This document shows, piece after piece, positions 23,536-34,130 of a DNA stretch of 64,000 nt. A program made the translations under genes and the position numbers. The notes under the pieces were generated by a model, which searched no databases, had not been told where the DNA came from, and saw only the letters and a program-made list of their open reading frames with translations. How positions within the stretch are numbered: the first letter of the stretch is position 1; the number at the start of each line of letters is the position of its first letter. This DNA is from Coccinella septempunctata (Eukaryota; Arthropoda; Insecta; Coleoptera; Coccinellidae). The stretch spans positions 23,573,521 through 23,637,520 of the forward strand of contig NC_058193.1 in assembly GCF_907165205.1 (NCBI RefSeq), read 5' to 3'.

Positions 23536-24744
23536 TCAACGAACAATAACTCATTAGAAGTGTCAGTGTGGAGTTTGAGGTCGAAAAAGTAAACCAGAGT
23601 TACGCAATAAATTAAAAGAAAGAAGATGTCCACCGAAATTGTGAAAATCGAAAAATTGGAGTATATCGAGCCATCATCAATTACCTGTATTTAAAAGGGT
23701 TAAGAGGTAAGCAGATTTAAGAAGATATGCTTAATACCCTTGGTGATCAATGTCCTTCGTATGCGACCGTGAAAAGTTGGACTGCAAGCTTCAAAAGAGG
23801 TAAATTTTCCATTGAAGATGATGACTGATCGGGAAGGTCAGTTTCTGTGTCAGTCCCCGAAAATAACGATGCAGTTCATGACATGATTTTATCAGACCGT
23901 CGAATGGGGCTATATCTGAAGCACTGAATATTTCATACGAACGCGTTTATCATATAGTTCACGTCAATTTGGACATGAGGAAAATTGTTGCAAAATGGAT
24001 CCCCAAATGTTTGAATGTTGACCAAAAGCGTGCAAGGGTAGAAGCAACCCGTTCGATCTGTGCTCGATTTGAAAACTATGTAGACTTCTCAAACCGAATG
24101 GTTACTATGGATGAGACTTGGGTACATTTCTACGATCCAGAAACAAAGCAACAATCGATGTAATGGCGACACTCTAGTTCTCCAAGACCTAAGTAGTTTC
24201 GTGTCCAAAAATCTGCTGGAAAAGTCCTGTTTCAGTTTTTTGGAATTGCCATGGAGTAATAATGATTGAGTTTTTTGGATAAGGGTAGAACAATAACCGC
24301 AGATTACTATTCGACATTACTGACCATTCTACGGAAAAAAATTTAAGGGAAAAGACGCGAAAAGCTATCCAAAGGTGTTTTGTTTTTGCAGGACAACGCC
24401 CCTGCCTACAAATCTCATGTTGCCATGCAAGAAATTCGTAATTTAGGGTTTGAATTACTAGAACACCCTCCTTATTCACCATATCTGGCTCCAACCGACT
24501 ATCATCTCTTTTCTCAAATGAAAAAAAGTTTAAAAGGTCGTAAATTCTCTTCCAACAAGGAGGTAATAAAGGCTGTGGTATTTGGGTTTGCAAAGCAAGA
24601 AGAAACTTTTTTTTCGAAAGGTCTAGAGACGTTGCAGGTTCGCTGTAATAAATGTATCCAATTTAGAGGAGAATATGTTGAGTAATAAAATATTTTAACA
24701 TTTATATTTTGTTTGGTTCTATAGAATTTTTCAATATATCCTCG
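23536..24744 (+). mobile_element. mariner element copy C (5' truncated, dead)
   Basis: Homology to the other copies begins at CAACGAACAATAACTCAT, so roughly 70 bp including the left terminus are missing. The right terminus CGAGGATATATTGAAAAATT (inverted) is intact with TA at 24745-24746. The transposase spans ATG 23626 to TAA 24685. Catalytic boxes are well kept: MDETWVHFYDPETKQQS, LQDNAPAYKSHV and LAPTDYHLFSQMKKSLKGR, with exactly 34 residues between the second and third Asp (DD34D). An early stop, a TGA near 23827 and later frameshifts kill it. Confidence 0.9.
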
Positions 24745-24749
24745 TAAGG

Positions 24750-25454
24750 ATGATCGATTATTTCACAAAATTCCATCGAAATTTTTTCAGTGGAAAGTTT
24801 GGAGGCTACGTATGGGATTCTCTTTATTCCTTTTCTGGTATGTCTCGAGAGGAAAACTGAAAATGTTGAGGGTTGATAGTATTAAAGATCAATAAATCAA
24901 AATCGAATTACCTAAAAAAAAACAAAATCGTATGTCTTGTACTATAGAGAACATCTTGTATAATTCTACAGGCCGTTTCCATTCAACCATATCGATATTC
25001 GGAATGAGAGTAACATAGTGATAACCACAAGAGTAAACTACTATCATTTCTCATGACTGCTTATATTGAAATAATTGGTGCCTTCTTTATTGGGATTTTT
25101 AGATGTTACAATAATGAAATGTCAAAAAGTTGTGTTAATATGGAGGAAAAAGGTTCCGACATAAACATCAACAAAGATGTTTAAACATTCTGCCGTCTAA
25201 ACAAACAGCGGGTTTTTATCTTATCTGTTTTCGCATACTTTTGTCGGCTCTCAATCAATTGATTACGATATTTCATTGATGATATTTTGCGCCCCCGATA
25301 TAAAGAGCTCTTCATTTCTACTTTCTCGATTTGAAGGCATCAGAAAAATAAAATAAAACTGAATACTCATTCAGTAAAACTAATTAAGAATACGTATGTC
25401 CACAATAAATAATCACTAACATAACTTTGGGAGATATTCCCCAAGAGTTGGTCC
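24750..25454. other. AT-rich stretch, nothing recognised
   Basis: No credible frame or terminal repeat. It separates mariner C from the inverted coding fragment. Confidence 0.3.
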
Positions 25455-25560
25455 TTTAGCGTTTCTCGAACAACTGAAGAACAGAAGAATCATCACTTGG
25501 AAGACCGAACCTGGTCGAAAAACCCTCCCGGTCAAAAGCAAGATTTGGAATATTCCAAAT
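25455..25560 (+). pseudogene. Unrecognised coding fragment, inverted partner of 23317-23530
   Basis: The frame VSRTTEEQKNHHLEDRTW then SKNPPGQKQDLE matches the minus-strand frame at 23400-23490 almost residue by residue. Similarity stops at a perfect palindrome at 25539-25564. Confidence 0.4.
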
Positions 25561-25564
25561 CTTG
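25539..25564. repeat. 26-bp perfect palindrome
   Basis: CAAGATTTGGAAT followed by its exact reverse complement ATTCCAAATCTTG. It sits at the junction between the inverted coding fragment and the foldback element that starts at 25564. Confidence 0.9.
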
Positions 25565-25807
25565 TCTCTTACAAAGTTTCGATACAGTCGATACTTTTTT
25601 CGGAATAAATAAAAACTTACAAGCAGTTCTGATCATTGTTCATTCCATTTCATCGTATAAGTGTCCCATAGTATGACTACCTTCCGCTAAAATACATGCA
25701 TCAACTCTCTGCCTCATAGACCTTCTTCGTATACTGCTTGCAAGGTTGTAAGATTTTATTATCTATTCCGAAAAAAGCATCGACTGTATCGAAATTTTGC
25801 AAGAGAC
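25564..25807. mobile_element. Foldback MITE, ~72-bp arms
   Basis: The left arm 25564-25627 (GTCTCTTACAAAGTTTCGAT..., TTTTTTCGGAATA, CTTACAAGCAG) pairs with 25733-25807. Arms differ by a few substitutions and one small indel. The ~105-bp centre has no frame, and no target duplication was resolved. Confidence 0.75.
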
Positions 25808-26967
25808 TTTTTTTCTCCAGGATTGAATGGAAAACCATAAGAGAATTTTATTTCTCGAAAATCTATCCCACGGAAACAATTTTTGAAGGAAAACCATAAG
25901 GGGTTGTTATTTCCAACCCCTAATAATAAAGTCATGAAATCTAAAAAAATTGTGTGATTAATATCTACTTAGTGCTTCATATTATGTATAGTTTTATGAC
26001 TCAGGGTTTTTTAGAACCCGTAAAAAGAATTAAAAACTGTCAACTCGTCATCGCCTTCCAAAGGCTGTATCTTGGAAGGGAGGTCGATTTCGAAAAAATT
26101 TTATAGAAACTACCCCTGCTCATTTTAATCTCCCTAAGTCCTTCTCATTTGTTCACAGACACCCTGCAGTGCCTTTATACGATTCACCAGAAAGTAATTG
26201 AATATTTCATCAAGAATTCATATTGATATTCTTCATAGTTTCTCATGTTAACATGTGCCGTATAATTGGATGTAGAAATTATTTTATTTCTTCCATGAAG
26301 ATGTAATTGTTCATACATCCTGTGGTACCGAATAGTAACGTTAATTAACATGGATATAGAATCATTAACACGAGTCAATCTTTAATTAGCAATTAATGTC
26401 ACATTCTTGAGTAGACTTGGTCAATTATAAATTAACTCTACTTTCAAATATCGATTGAAAATCTTTTTGCTAAATCAGGAGATTTTCAATCCATCTGTGA
26501 CTGAATAATTCATCTTCCTACAGATTCTTAATCATCCATTGTAAAGATCAGATTATAATTTTTGTGCACGCAATAAATAGCCGATGTTCACGGGCAGTTT
26601 CAAGGTTGTAGTCGGAAGGGAATGAAAGAGTTATATTCAAGATGAAACATGTTTATACCTAGTATTTACATGGAACTGACAAAATACAATAATGAAAAGG
26701 CTCTTAAAATATCAAAAATAATTAAAATGATGTGTTCGATACCTCATAAAAATCCATAGTTATACTAAAAAGTCAATTACCTAGTGTACACGAGGATCAA
26801 TTGTCTATTACACGTGTTTCGATATAACGAATCTTCAGGTCGGTAAAGGTAATCTAAGTTACTTTGTAACACGAACGGAAATATATGTAAAAAATCAATC
26901 ACTTCTATTTCTTTCTATCTTGATACTTTCCAGTTTTGTGAGAAAAACAAGACTGTGTTTTTATATA
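25808..26967. other. AT-rich stretch, nothing recognised
   Basis: A CCTTGGAAGG-type short inverted piece occurs near 26056-26080 and an ACACCCTGCA end-like sequence near 26159. No frame or family is recognised. Confidence 0.3.
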
Positions 26968-27831
26968 CGAGGATATATTGAAAAATTCTTACCCTACTAT
27001 AGAATCAGAAAAAATTTCAATGTCAAAATATTTTATTAGGTACTCAACATATTCTCCTTTTGATTGGATACATTTATTACAGCAAACCTGCAACGTCTCT
27101 AGAACTTTCAAAAAAAAATGTTTCTTTTTGATATGCAAACCATACTTCACAGCTTTAATTACCTCCTAGTTGAAAGAAAATTCACGACCTTTTAAACTTT
27201 TTTCAGTTGAGGAATGGGATGGAGAAAGTCTAGTGAATAAGGGGGGTGTTCTAGAAATTCAAACCCCAAATCACGAATTTTTTGCATGGCAACATGAGAA
27301 TTCCGTGCATGGGCATTGTCCTGCAAAAACAAAACACTTTTGGAATGCTTTCGCGTCTTTTCTCTTCAATTTTTTTCCGGAAGAATGGTCAGTAATGTCG
27401 AATAGTAATTTCCGGTTATTGTTTTATTATCCAAACAATCAACCATGATTACTCTATGGCAATCCCAAAAAGTGAAGCAAGAACTTTTCCAGCAGATTTT
27501 TGGACACGAAACTTCTTAGGTCTTGGAGAACCAAAGTGCTCGCTATTTCATCGATTGTTGTTTTGTTTCTAGATAGTAGAAATGTACCCAAGTTTCATCC
27601 ATAGTAACAATTCGGTTTAAGAAGTCTACATAGTTTTCAAATCGAGCACAGATCGAACGCGATGCTTCTATCCTTGCACGCTTTTGGTCAACATTCAAAC
27701 TTCTGGGGATTCATTTTGCAGCAATTTTCCATGTCCAAAGTGAACTATATGATGAACGCGTAAGTATGAAATATTCAGTGCTTCAGATACACGTTTTAGC
27801 CCAATTTGATAAAATAATGTCATGAACTGCA

Positions 27832-28027
27832 TGTTATATTTTAATATTTGCTTCACTCTGTATTTAATAAAAGAGATTCACAAGTTCATAACTCTATTTA
27901 TTCAGCAACATTTATTTTATATTTTTATTATTGACAGATGTCAAAAAAGCAAACTTGATCTTTTTCTGAAAGCTGACCAAACTTCCTACTTGATTTATAT
28001 TTTGTCATTATCGAATCTAATTCAACA
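27832..28027 (-). repeat. copia 3' LTR
   Basis: This 196-bp copy is identical to 32193-32388 except for one A/G difference. It is the 3' LTR because the coding strand is minus. Confidence 0.95.
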
Positions 28028-28038
28028 CTCTCCCTTAA
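28028..28038 (-). promoter_or_regulatory. Polypurine tract of the copia element
   Basis: On the element's strand TTAAGGGAGAG directly abuts the 3' LTR, as expected for plus-strand DNA priming. Confidence 0.8.
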
Positions 28039-28085
28039 TGACAAAGTACTCAAATATAAAATTATTGAAATAGAAACAAATTTCC

Positions 28086-28973
28086 TCAATTCATAATAAT
28101 GGCGAATACAATCTTTCTCTTGAAGTAGTCAAACTTGGTACTCATCAGAGGTTTTGTCATGATATCAGCAACTTGTTCTTCTGTACTGCAATATTTTATT
28201 TGAAACCATCCTTCTTTGAATTGTTCACTAATGAAATGATAACGTACATCTATATGTTTACTATTGCGACTCATTTGACCAGATTTAATCAGTTTTATTG
28301 CGCTTTGATTATCGACATGCATTATGACTTGCATATCTGTGTTCAATAATTCTTCTATGACTGTTTTTAGATATTTGACTTCTTTGCAGCACTCTGCAGC
28401 AGCGATGTACTCCGCTTCTGTAGTTGATAAAGCCACAATACTCTGTTTTCTCGAGCACCATGATATTGGTCCACCAGCAAACATGATTACATATCCTGTT
28501 GTACTTTTTCTGTCTCTTTTATCACCAGCATAATCTGCATCGCAATAAGCTTGTATTTTTATATTGTCTTCTGTTCTTTCCGATGAGTAATGAATTGCTG
28601 TGTTAATAGTTCCTCTCAAATATCTCATTGTTCTTTTCACATTCTGAAAATCTTCATTGCTTGGATTTGCAGTAGCACGACTTTCATAATTTACTGCATA
28701 AGATATATCTGGTCTTGTTTTACATGTCAAATACAGCAAACTCCCTATTGCTTCATTGTATTGAAATTTATTTTCACAAGAACCTTCATCTTCTGCATGT
28801 CCTTGAACAACGAGAGGGGTTTTCATTGGTTTCGCTTTATCCATTCGGAATTTGTTCAAAATTTTCTTAGCATATTCAGCTTGACATAGTTGTATTCCAT
28901 CTTCATTCTTCTTTATTTCCATGCCCAAATAATTTTTAAAATCTGTTATAACTATTTTAAATTCTTGACTCAA
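28086..28973 (-). CDS. copia Pol C-terminal part: end of RT and RNase H
   Basis: This 295-codon frame continues the polyprotein of 28957-32079 after a one-base slip in a run of eight A (coding sense, 28974-28981). It begins in the RT thumb/connection (FKNYLGMEIKKNEDGIQLCQ) and has the copia block GSLLYLTCKTRPDISYAVNY. It ends with RNase H motifs: QAYCDADYAGD (catalytic D), STTEAEYIAAAE (catalytic E), HVDNQSAIKL (D) and NSKHIDVRYHFI (HIDVRYHF block). The stop at 28086 lies just before the 3' LTR. Family knowledge: RNase H removes the RNA template during reverse transcription. It would be translated only if the frameshift is absent or bypassed. Confidence 0.93.
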   Translation of the reverse strand: MSQEFKIVITDFKNYLGMEIKKNEDGIQLCQAEYAKKILNKFRMDKAKPMKTPLVVQGHAEDEGSCENKFQYNEAIGSLLYLTCKTRPDISYAVNYESRATANPSNEDFQNVKRTMRYLRGTINTAIHYSSERTEDNIKIQAYCDADYAGDKRDRKSTTGYVIMFAGGPISWCSRKQSIVALSTTEAEYIAAAECCKEVKYLKTVIEELLNTDMQVIMHVDNQSAIKLIKSGQMSRNSKHIDVRYHFISEQFKEGWFQIKYCSTEEQVADIMTKPLMSTKFDYFKRKIVFAIIMN

Positions 28974-31900
28974 TTTTTTTTATAAAATTTTGTATTTCAT
29001 CATTTTGACCAACCATCATTCCATCATCTACATGGATTGCCAAATATAGGTTATTATTTTTCTTCTTGAATAAGCACTGATCAGATTTCAACTGAATCAT
29101 TCCTTCATTTTTTAGGAAAGAAGTTAACCTTTTGTTCCACTGTAATGGAGCTTGTTTCAATCCATAAAGTGCTTTATTAAGCAAACACACTTTCCCTGGC
29201 ATATCATATCCTTCTGGAACTTTCATATAAACTTCATTGTCAATTTTTCCATTTAGAAATGCAGTTCTCACATCGAATGTCTGAATTTGAAGATTATTTT
29301 GAGCTGCAATTGCTAATAACAATCTTAGCGAACTACTTTCCACCACAGGACTGAAAATGTCTTTGAAATCCAATTTTGATTTTTGTTGACATCCTCTGAC
29401 AACTAATCTTGCTTTATATCTTCCATCATCTTTGACTTTGAAAATCCATCTACTGGTTAAAATTTCTTTACCTTCTGCTTGATTTTCATCAACAAAATTC
29501 CATGTGTTATTCTCCTCAAGCGATTTTTTTTCATCATTTATTGCTTTCAACCACTTATCTTTATTTTCATCATTGATACAGTCCTGATAAGTCAAAAAAC
29601 TTTCTTCATCATCTGATTCCATCAAATAGTCATCATATTTTGTGGGTTTCTTTATGTTTCTTCTGTCTCTCAGTCTGCTATTACATTCATTTTGGTCGTA
29701 ATGTTCATTCGCTTCATCATAATGGTTATTTTCATCCTGATGATCTTTTACTGTTTCATCTTGATTATCTTCAACTAGTTCTTCTTCTTGACTTACAGTA
29801 TCTTGATTCTCATTTTCATCTTCTTGAAAATTTTCTTTATTTATTCTCATAAATATTTCATCATTGTCTTCTTCTTGAATAGGAGTTCCTGTAGTAATTA
29901 CCACATCCCTGTGAATAGATATTCTTCTCGTTGCTGGATCCCACAATCGATAACCATTGTCGGCATATCCAACAAAAACGTATTTCTTACTTCTTTGGTC
30001 CAATTTCTTTAGAGGTCCTAGTACTTTTGCATAGGCAATATTACCAAAAATTCTGAGTCTCGACATATTAGGTTTCTTTCCATACCATTTTTCAGAAGGA
30101 AGAAAATTTGTTGTAGTTGTTGGACTACGGTTTATAAGATATGTTGCTGTGTACACTGCTTCTCCCCACATCTCTTTATCTAGTTGTGAGTCAAACAACA
30201 GAGCCCTCGCTTTGTTCATGATTGTCTGATGCATTCTTTCACACGTTCCATTTAATTGTGGAGTATGAGGAAAGGTAAAGTTTATCATGATTCCTTTCCG
30301 TCTTGTCCACTCCTTCAGGTCGTTACTTTTGAATTCACCACCATTATCACACCTTATTTTTGACACTTTTAGATTGAAATGTGTTTCTGCTCTATTAATA
30401 TACTCCTTCAAATAGCTTTCTGCTTCATTCTTGTACTTCAGTAAATATACTGAAGTAAAATGAGTGAAGTCATCCACAACTGTCATAAAATAATGTTTAT
30501 CATCATGAGTAGAAGGATCGATCGGACCACACAAATCTGTATGTATGATCTGTAACGGTCTTGTAGCTCTTTCCCTTATTTCTCGAAATGGTAGTCTATT
30601 TTGGCGAGAGGTCATACATATTTCACACACTTCTTTTATATTGTTGAATTCAGGAACGTCATCACATATTTTGGAGATTTTTTTAAGGTTGTCAAAACTA
30701 ATATGTCCTAACTTCTTATGCCATTCCATTGTTATGTCAGACTGAGTCAGGAGAGCTTCTCGACATTTACTGAGACACACTTCATATAATCCATTTTCAT
30801 TTTTCCATCCTTCCAGGACCACGACATCGTTCTTGAGTATTTTCACTGTATACTCCGAGAAACATACTTCTCCACCATTGTTAGTTATGGCATTAACTGA
30901 CATCAAGTTTTTACTTAATTCTGGCACCACAGACACATTTTTCAATTCAATTTTACTGGATTGATATTCACCAACAGCAATTGTATTCATGCATGCCCCC
31001 TTCTTGGCACTTTTTACCTTGTTTTTCTCCTTTTTAATATTGGTGAGCATAAATTGATCATTAACCATATGATTTGTACATCCACTATCAACAATGAATA
31101 TATCATCTTTGTCCTCGTTTGTATATAATGATTCTTCTGGAGTATCTTCTTTGGTTACAGTCAACACTTCTGCAAGACAACTGACTTTCTCACTTTTTTT
31201 ATTTTTGAAACAGTCTTTTTCTTCATGATTGTCTTTTCTGCAAATATTACATTTGAACGTTTTACTTTGTTTAAGTTTTTCATCTCTGAAGTAGCAGTCT
31301 TTTTCTTCATGATTAGTTTTTCTGCAAATTCTGCATTTCAACATTCGGCATTTATTAGCCATATGTCCTATTTTATTACATTTGAAACATTTTCCTTGGA
31401 ATTTTCCTGCAACAATGTTACTTCTTGAATTGTTCATGAAAGCCTTGAAAGCCACATTTTCTTTGTTTCCTTCTTTCAATTTCTCTTCTTCAGCTGTAAG
31501 ACGTGCTTGAAGATTTTCTAAAGTTTTCTCTGAATCAGCTACAGAATCCCAAGCACTACTGAAATGTCTATATTCTTCAGGTAACACTGACATTATTTTT
31601 GCTATCAACATAATATCTTTGATTTCCTCATTCATACTTTTTAGTTTGTGAGAAATAGTAAGCAAACTACTTATATTACTAGCTACATTTTTGTTCTTCT
31701 CGAATTTGAACGTATGGAAATCTTGTAGGAGACTACACTTCTGTTGATTGGTGTTTCTTTTGTATATCTTGCTAAGATTTTCGAACATACTTTTAGAAGA
31801 ATCACAAGTGAAAAGATGAGTCTTCACACTCTTGTCGACTGTTTTCAAGATGTAATTTTTGGCTTGAGCATCTCTAACCTTCCATTTCTTCAGTTTTTCT

Positions 31901-32079
31901 GGGTCATTTGGTTTTTCTTCTAATCCATCTACGATATCTTTTATGTTCTTTGCTTCAAACAGAATGTTAATTTCAAATTCCCACATTGAAAACGTCGATG
32001 AATCCTTGAGTTTTGTGATATTTGATATTTCATTAGAATCGTCATTGAAAGCCATAGTTTCACTTGTTTTACTGCCCAC
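28957..32079 (-). CDS. copia Gag-Pol polyprotein (Gag, protease, integrase, most of RT)
   Basis: A 1040-codon frame. Domains by approximate residue: Gag/UBN2-like 20-220; three zinc-knuckle-like CxxCxxxxHxxxxC motifs near 230, 250 and 277 (CFKCNKIGHMANKC, CRICRKTNHEEKDC, CNICRKDNHEEKDC). Protease FIVDSGCTNHMV lies near 328. A GAG-pre-integrase HHCC zinc region ends CEICMTSRQNRLPF near 490. The integrase core has TDLCGP (~519), RCDNGGEF and PQLNGTCERMHQ as D, D, E. An acidic N/Q/E-rich linker spans 780-840. RT shows ARLVVRGC, FDVRTAFLNGK (~931) and AIHVDDGMM (~1020; HVDD for the usual YVDD). The frame ends at a homopolymer slip, with RNase H in 28086-28973. The near-complete length, about 1330 residues in total, fits copia elements. 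Confidence 0.95.
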   Translation of the reverse strand: MGSKTSETMAFNDDSNEISNITKLKDSSTFSMWEFEINILFEAKNIKDIVDGLEEKPNDPEKLKKWKVRDAQAKNYILKTVDKSVKTHLFTCDSSKSMFENLSKIYKRNTNQQKCSLLQDFHTFKFEKNKNVASNISSLLTISHKLKSMNEEIKDIMLIAKIMSVLPEEYRHFSSAWDSVADSEKTLENLQARLTAEEEKLKEGNKENVAFKAFMNNSRSNIVAGKFQGKCFKCNKIGHMANKCRMLKCRICRKTNHEEKDCYFRDEKLKQSKTFKCNICRKDNHEEKDCFKNKKSEKVSCLAEVLTVTKEDTPEESLYTNEDKDDIFIVDSGCTNHMVNDQFMLTNIKKEKNKVKSAKKGACMNTIAVGEYQSSKIELKNVSVVPELSKNLMSVNAITNNGGEVCFSEYTVKILKNDVVVLEGWKNENGLYEVCLSKCREALLTQSDITMEWHKKLGHISFDNLKKISKICDDVPEFNNIKEVCEICMTSRQNRLPFREIRERATRPLQIIHTDLCGPIDPSTHDDKHYFMTVVDDFTHFTSVYLLKYKNEAESYLKEYINRAETHFNLKVSKIRCDNGGEFKSNDLKEWTRRKGIMINFTFPHTPQLNGTCERMHQTIMNKARALLFDSQLDKEMWGEAVYTATYLINRSPTTTTNFLPSEKWYGKKPNMSRLRIFGNIAYAKVLGPLKKLDQRSKKYVFVGYADNGYRLWDPATRRISIHRDVVITTGTPIQEEDNDEIFMRINKENFQEDENENQDTVSQEEELVEDNQDETVKDHQDENNHYDEANEHYDQNECNSRLRDRRNIKKPTKYDDYLMESDDEESFLTYQDCINDENKDKWLKAINDEKKSLEENNTWNFVDENQAEGKEILTSRWIFKVKDDGRYKARLVVRGCQQKSKLDFKDIFSPVVESSSLRLLLAIAAQNNLQIQTFDVRTAFLNGKIDNEVYMKVPEGYDMPGKVCLLNKALYGLKQAPLQWNKRLTSFLKNEGMIQLKSDQCLFKKKNNNLYLAIHVDDGMMVGQNDEIQNFIKKIESRI

Positions 32080-32178
32080 TGGTTTTTTTTTAATTATTAT
32101 ATGATACTGCGCACTTCTTCACTTTCCTTTTACGAAATTTGAGATTGTCCACTTATTATATTTCAATCACTGGTGCTT

Positions 32179-32192
32179 CTGGGCCCATAACC
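32179..32192 (-). promoter_or_regulatory. copia primer-binding site (initiator tRNA-Met half)
   Basis: The element strand reads GGTTATGGGCCCAG immediately after the 5' LTR. This is complementary to the anticodon arm of initiator tRNA-Met (CUGGGCCCAUAACC), the internal tRNA-half primer known for copia. It is a primer site, not a tRNA gene. Confidence 0.85.
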
Positions 32193-32388
32193 TGTTATAT
32201 TTTAATATTTGCTTCACTCTGTATTTAATAAAAGAGATTCACAAGTTCGTAACTCTATTTATTCAGCAACATTTATTTTATATTTTTATTATTGACAGAT
32301 GTCAAAAAAGCAAACTTGATCTTTTTCTGAAAGCTGACCAAACTTCCTACTTGATTTATATTTTGTCATTATCGAATCTAATTCAACA
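32193..32388 (-). repeat. copia 5' LTR
   Basis: 196 bp, TG...CA bounded, one mismatch from the 3' LTR. It would hold the element's promoter. Followed by the target duplication CTGCA at 32389. Confidence 0.95.
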
Positions 32389-32762
32389 CTGCATCGATAT
32401 TTTCGGGGACTGACACAGAAACTGGACTTCCCGATCGGTCATCATCTTCAATGGAAAATTTACCTCTTTTGAAGCTTGCAGTCCAATTTTCACGGTCGAA
32501 TACGAAGGACAAGGGTATTGAACATATCTTCGTGAATCTGCTCACCTCTTAACCCTTTAAAAAACAGGTACTTGATGATGACTCGATACTCGCACACTGA
32601 CTTCGATTTTCACAATTTGGGTGGACATCTTCTTTCTTTCAACTTATTGCCTAACTCTGGTTTACTTTTTTGACATCAAACTTCACTCTGACACTTCTAA
32701 GGAGTTATTGTTCGTTGCTATGGTAACGCAATATTTTTTTATGCATGGAACTGGTCTAGGCT

Positions 32763-34130
32763 CGATAATGTACACGTGACATCATTGTCACGTCAATTTT
32801 TGGTACAAAAAGGTAGGAGCTATATAAATTTATGTATTTTACGCCACTGCCTTAGTGTCGCGCTAGACAGAGAAACATCCATGTTCTAAGATATACTAAC
32901 AGATCTAATTTTTGGCTGTCTACAGGATCCAAGATATCTCTCTTTATATTAATCCAATACGCTCGAGTAAATCCCGAATTTTTTTTCCTCTTGGGCTCCC
33001 CAACTATAGGTAATATTCTGATGTCTGGTGTATGGAAGTTAATGATTATCATCGAAACCATAATATAAGTCAATAAAAATTTGTTCTATTCACACAGTAT
33101 GTTTAACCTAATGACCAATTCTGTACAAAAGTTGAACCTAAATATCTCAAAAACGAACGGATTGAATGAAAAAAAATATGTTAAACTCAGAATAGAAAGA
33201 ACTTTTGAATCGGAAATGGACTAGTAGGAAATCTAAATTGAGAAGTGAAATGCTTACTTGTCCTTCTCTCAGGAAGCTACACTTCCATATATTGAACTTT
33301 CGAATGAGTCATTACTTATTCCATCTTCCTTAATCAAAATATAGGGGTTTCGGTTTTACCACCAAGGGTTAATGCGATACGGTTTTGAATTTGATCTTAG
33401 AAGTTTTTCCTCTGAATTACAAAATTGAGGTGTCCGAGCGTTTTTATAATTAAGTTCTGCCAACCTACAGAGCCGCTGTTTTCAATATAGCCCACTCTGT
33501 ATGTGTTTCTTCTACATCTTTGCAAACTTTTTTAATAATAATTGATACATTATTATCTCGTACAAAAAGCGAATCAGGAAAGTGCTGATTTCCGACGGTA
33601 AAAATACATCGGAACGATTTATTATAGGACTACATCATACCTTTCCTATCTTATCTATATTGTATAATAGTAGACTGTGTAAATATGTTCCTCCCATAAT
33701 GATACAGCATTTACGACCATGAAACGTACGAATTCGGTTATGAATGATTTTACGAGATGAGGAACTATTTATGACACAGCAAATTTTAAAAATATCCACT
33801 AAACAATGAATCACTCCATCATAATTTGAGTAAATTTTTAAAGGGGAAATGAATGTTTATTTTCAATTCATTTCCCCGCTACTAATTCAGATGTTAGCAA
33901 TAGTTTTGAAGCAAGAGTTTTGAATTTTGGTTCAATCAGTTATCATCACAGTGTTTGATTTGTATTATGAATTTTATCCGATTAAATTTAATGGAGTTCG
34001 ATAGGCTGTGTTAGTGTGAAGTGCACACACGGGACTTAAATAAATCAATCTTGGAATCTCTTCTCAAAGTGAGTACCTAATTTTTTTTCCCCAACTTCAG
34101 TACCTACGTGAACTCGAGACAATAATACAG
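32763..34130. other. AT-rich stretch, nothing recognised
   Basis: A CGC-containing block near 32850-32880 and short TATCTCAAAAACG-type repeat remnants near 33150 are seen. No exon or complete element. Confidence 0.3.

Larger units (their letters stand above)
27832..32388 (-). mobile_element. Ty1/copia-type LTR retrotransposon, nearly intact
   Basis: A 4557-bp element bounded by two 196-bp LTRs that begin TGTTATATTT and end ATTCAACA in + orientation. It is flanked by a 5-bp duplication CTGCA (27827-27831, 32389-32393). The LTRs differ at one visible position (cAtaactc versus cGtaactc). The minus-strand polyprotein order is Gag with zinc knuckles, protease, integrase, reverse transcriptase, RNase H, which is the copia order. 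A primer-binding site and polypurine tract are present. The one defect seen is a frameshift in a homopolymer near 28974-28981. Confidence 0.97.
26968..32762 (-). mobile_element. mariner element copy D, split by a copia insertion
   Basis: The terminus CGAGGATATATTGAAAAATT is at 26968, after TA. Mariner homology runs to 27831 and resumes at 32389, where the transposase N-terminal half (antisense) continues to an ATG near 32624. The last ~28 bp with the second terminus are lost (homology stops near 32762). The transposase carries stops and frameshifts. The interruption is exactly the LTR element at 27832-32388, so mariner D was present first. Confidence 0.9.

Noticed and set aside
28324..31428. 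Several 60-100-codon plus-strand frames
   Set aside because: They are antisense shadows of the copia polyprotein.
32179..32192. tRNA-Met-like sequence CTGGGCCCATAACC
   Set aside because: Only the anticodon-arm segment is present, directly beside an LTR; it is the copia primer site, not a tRNA gene.
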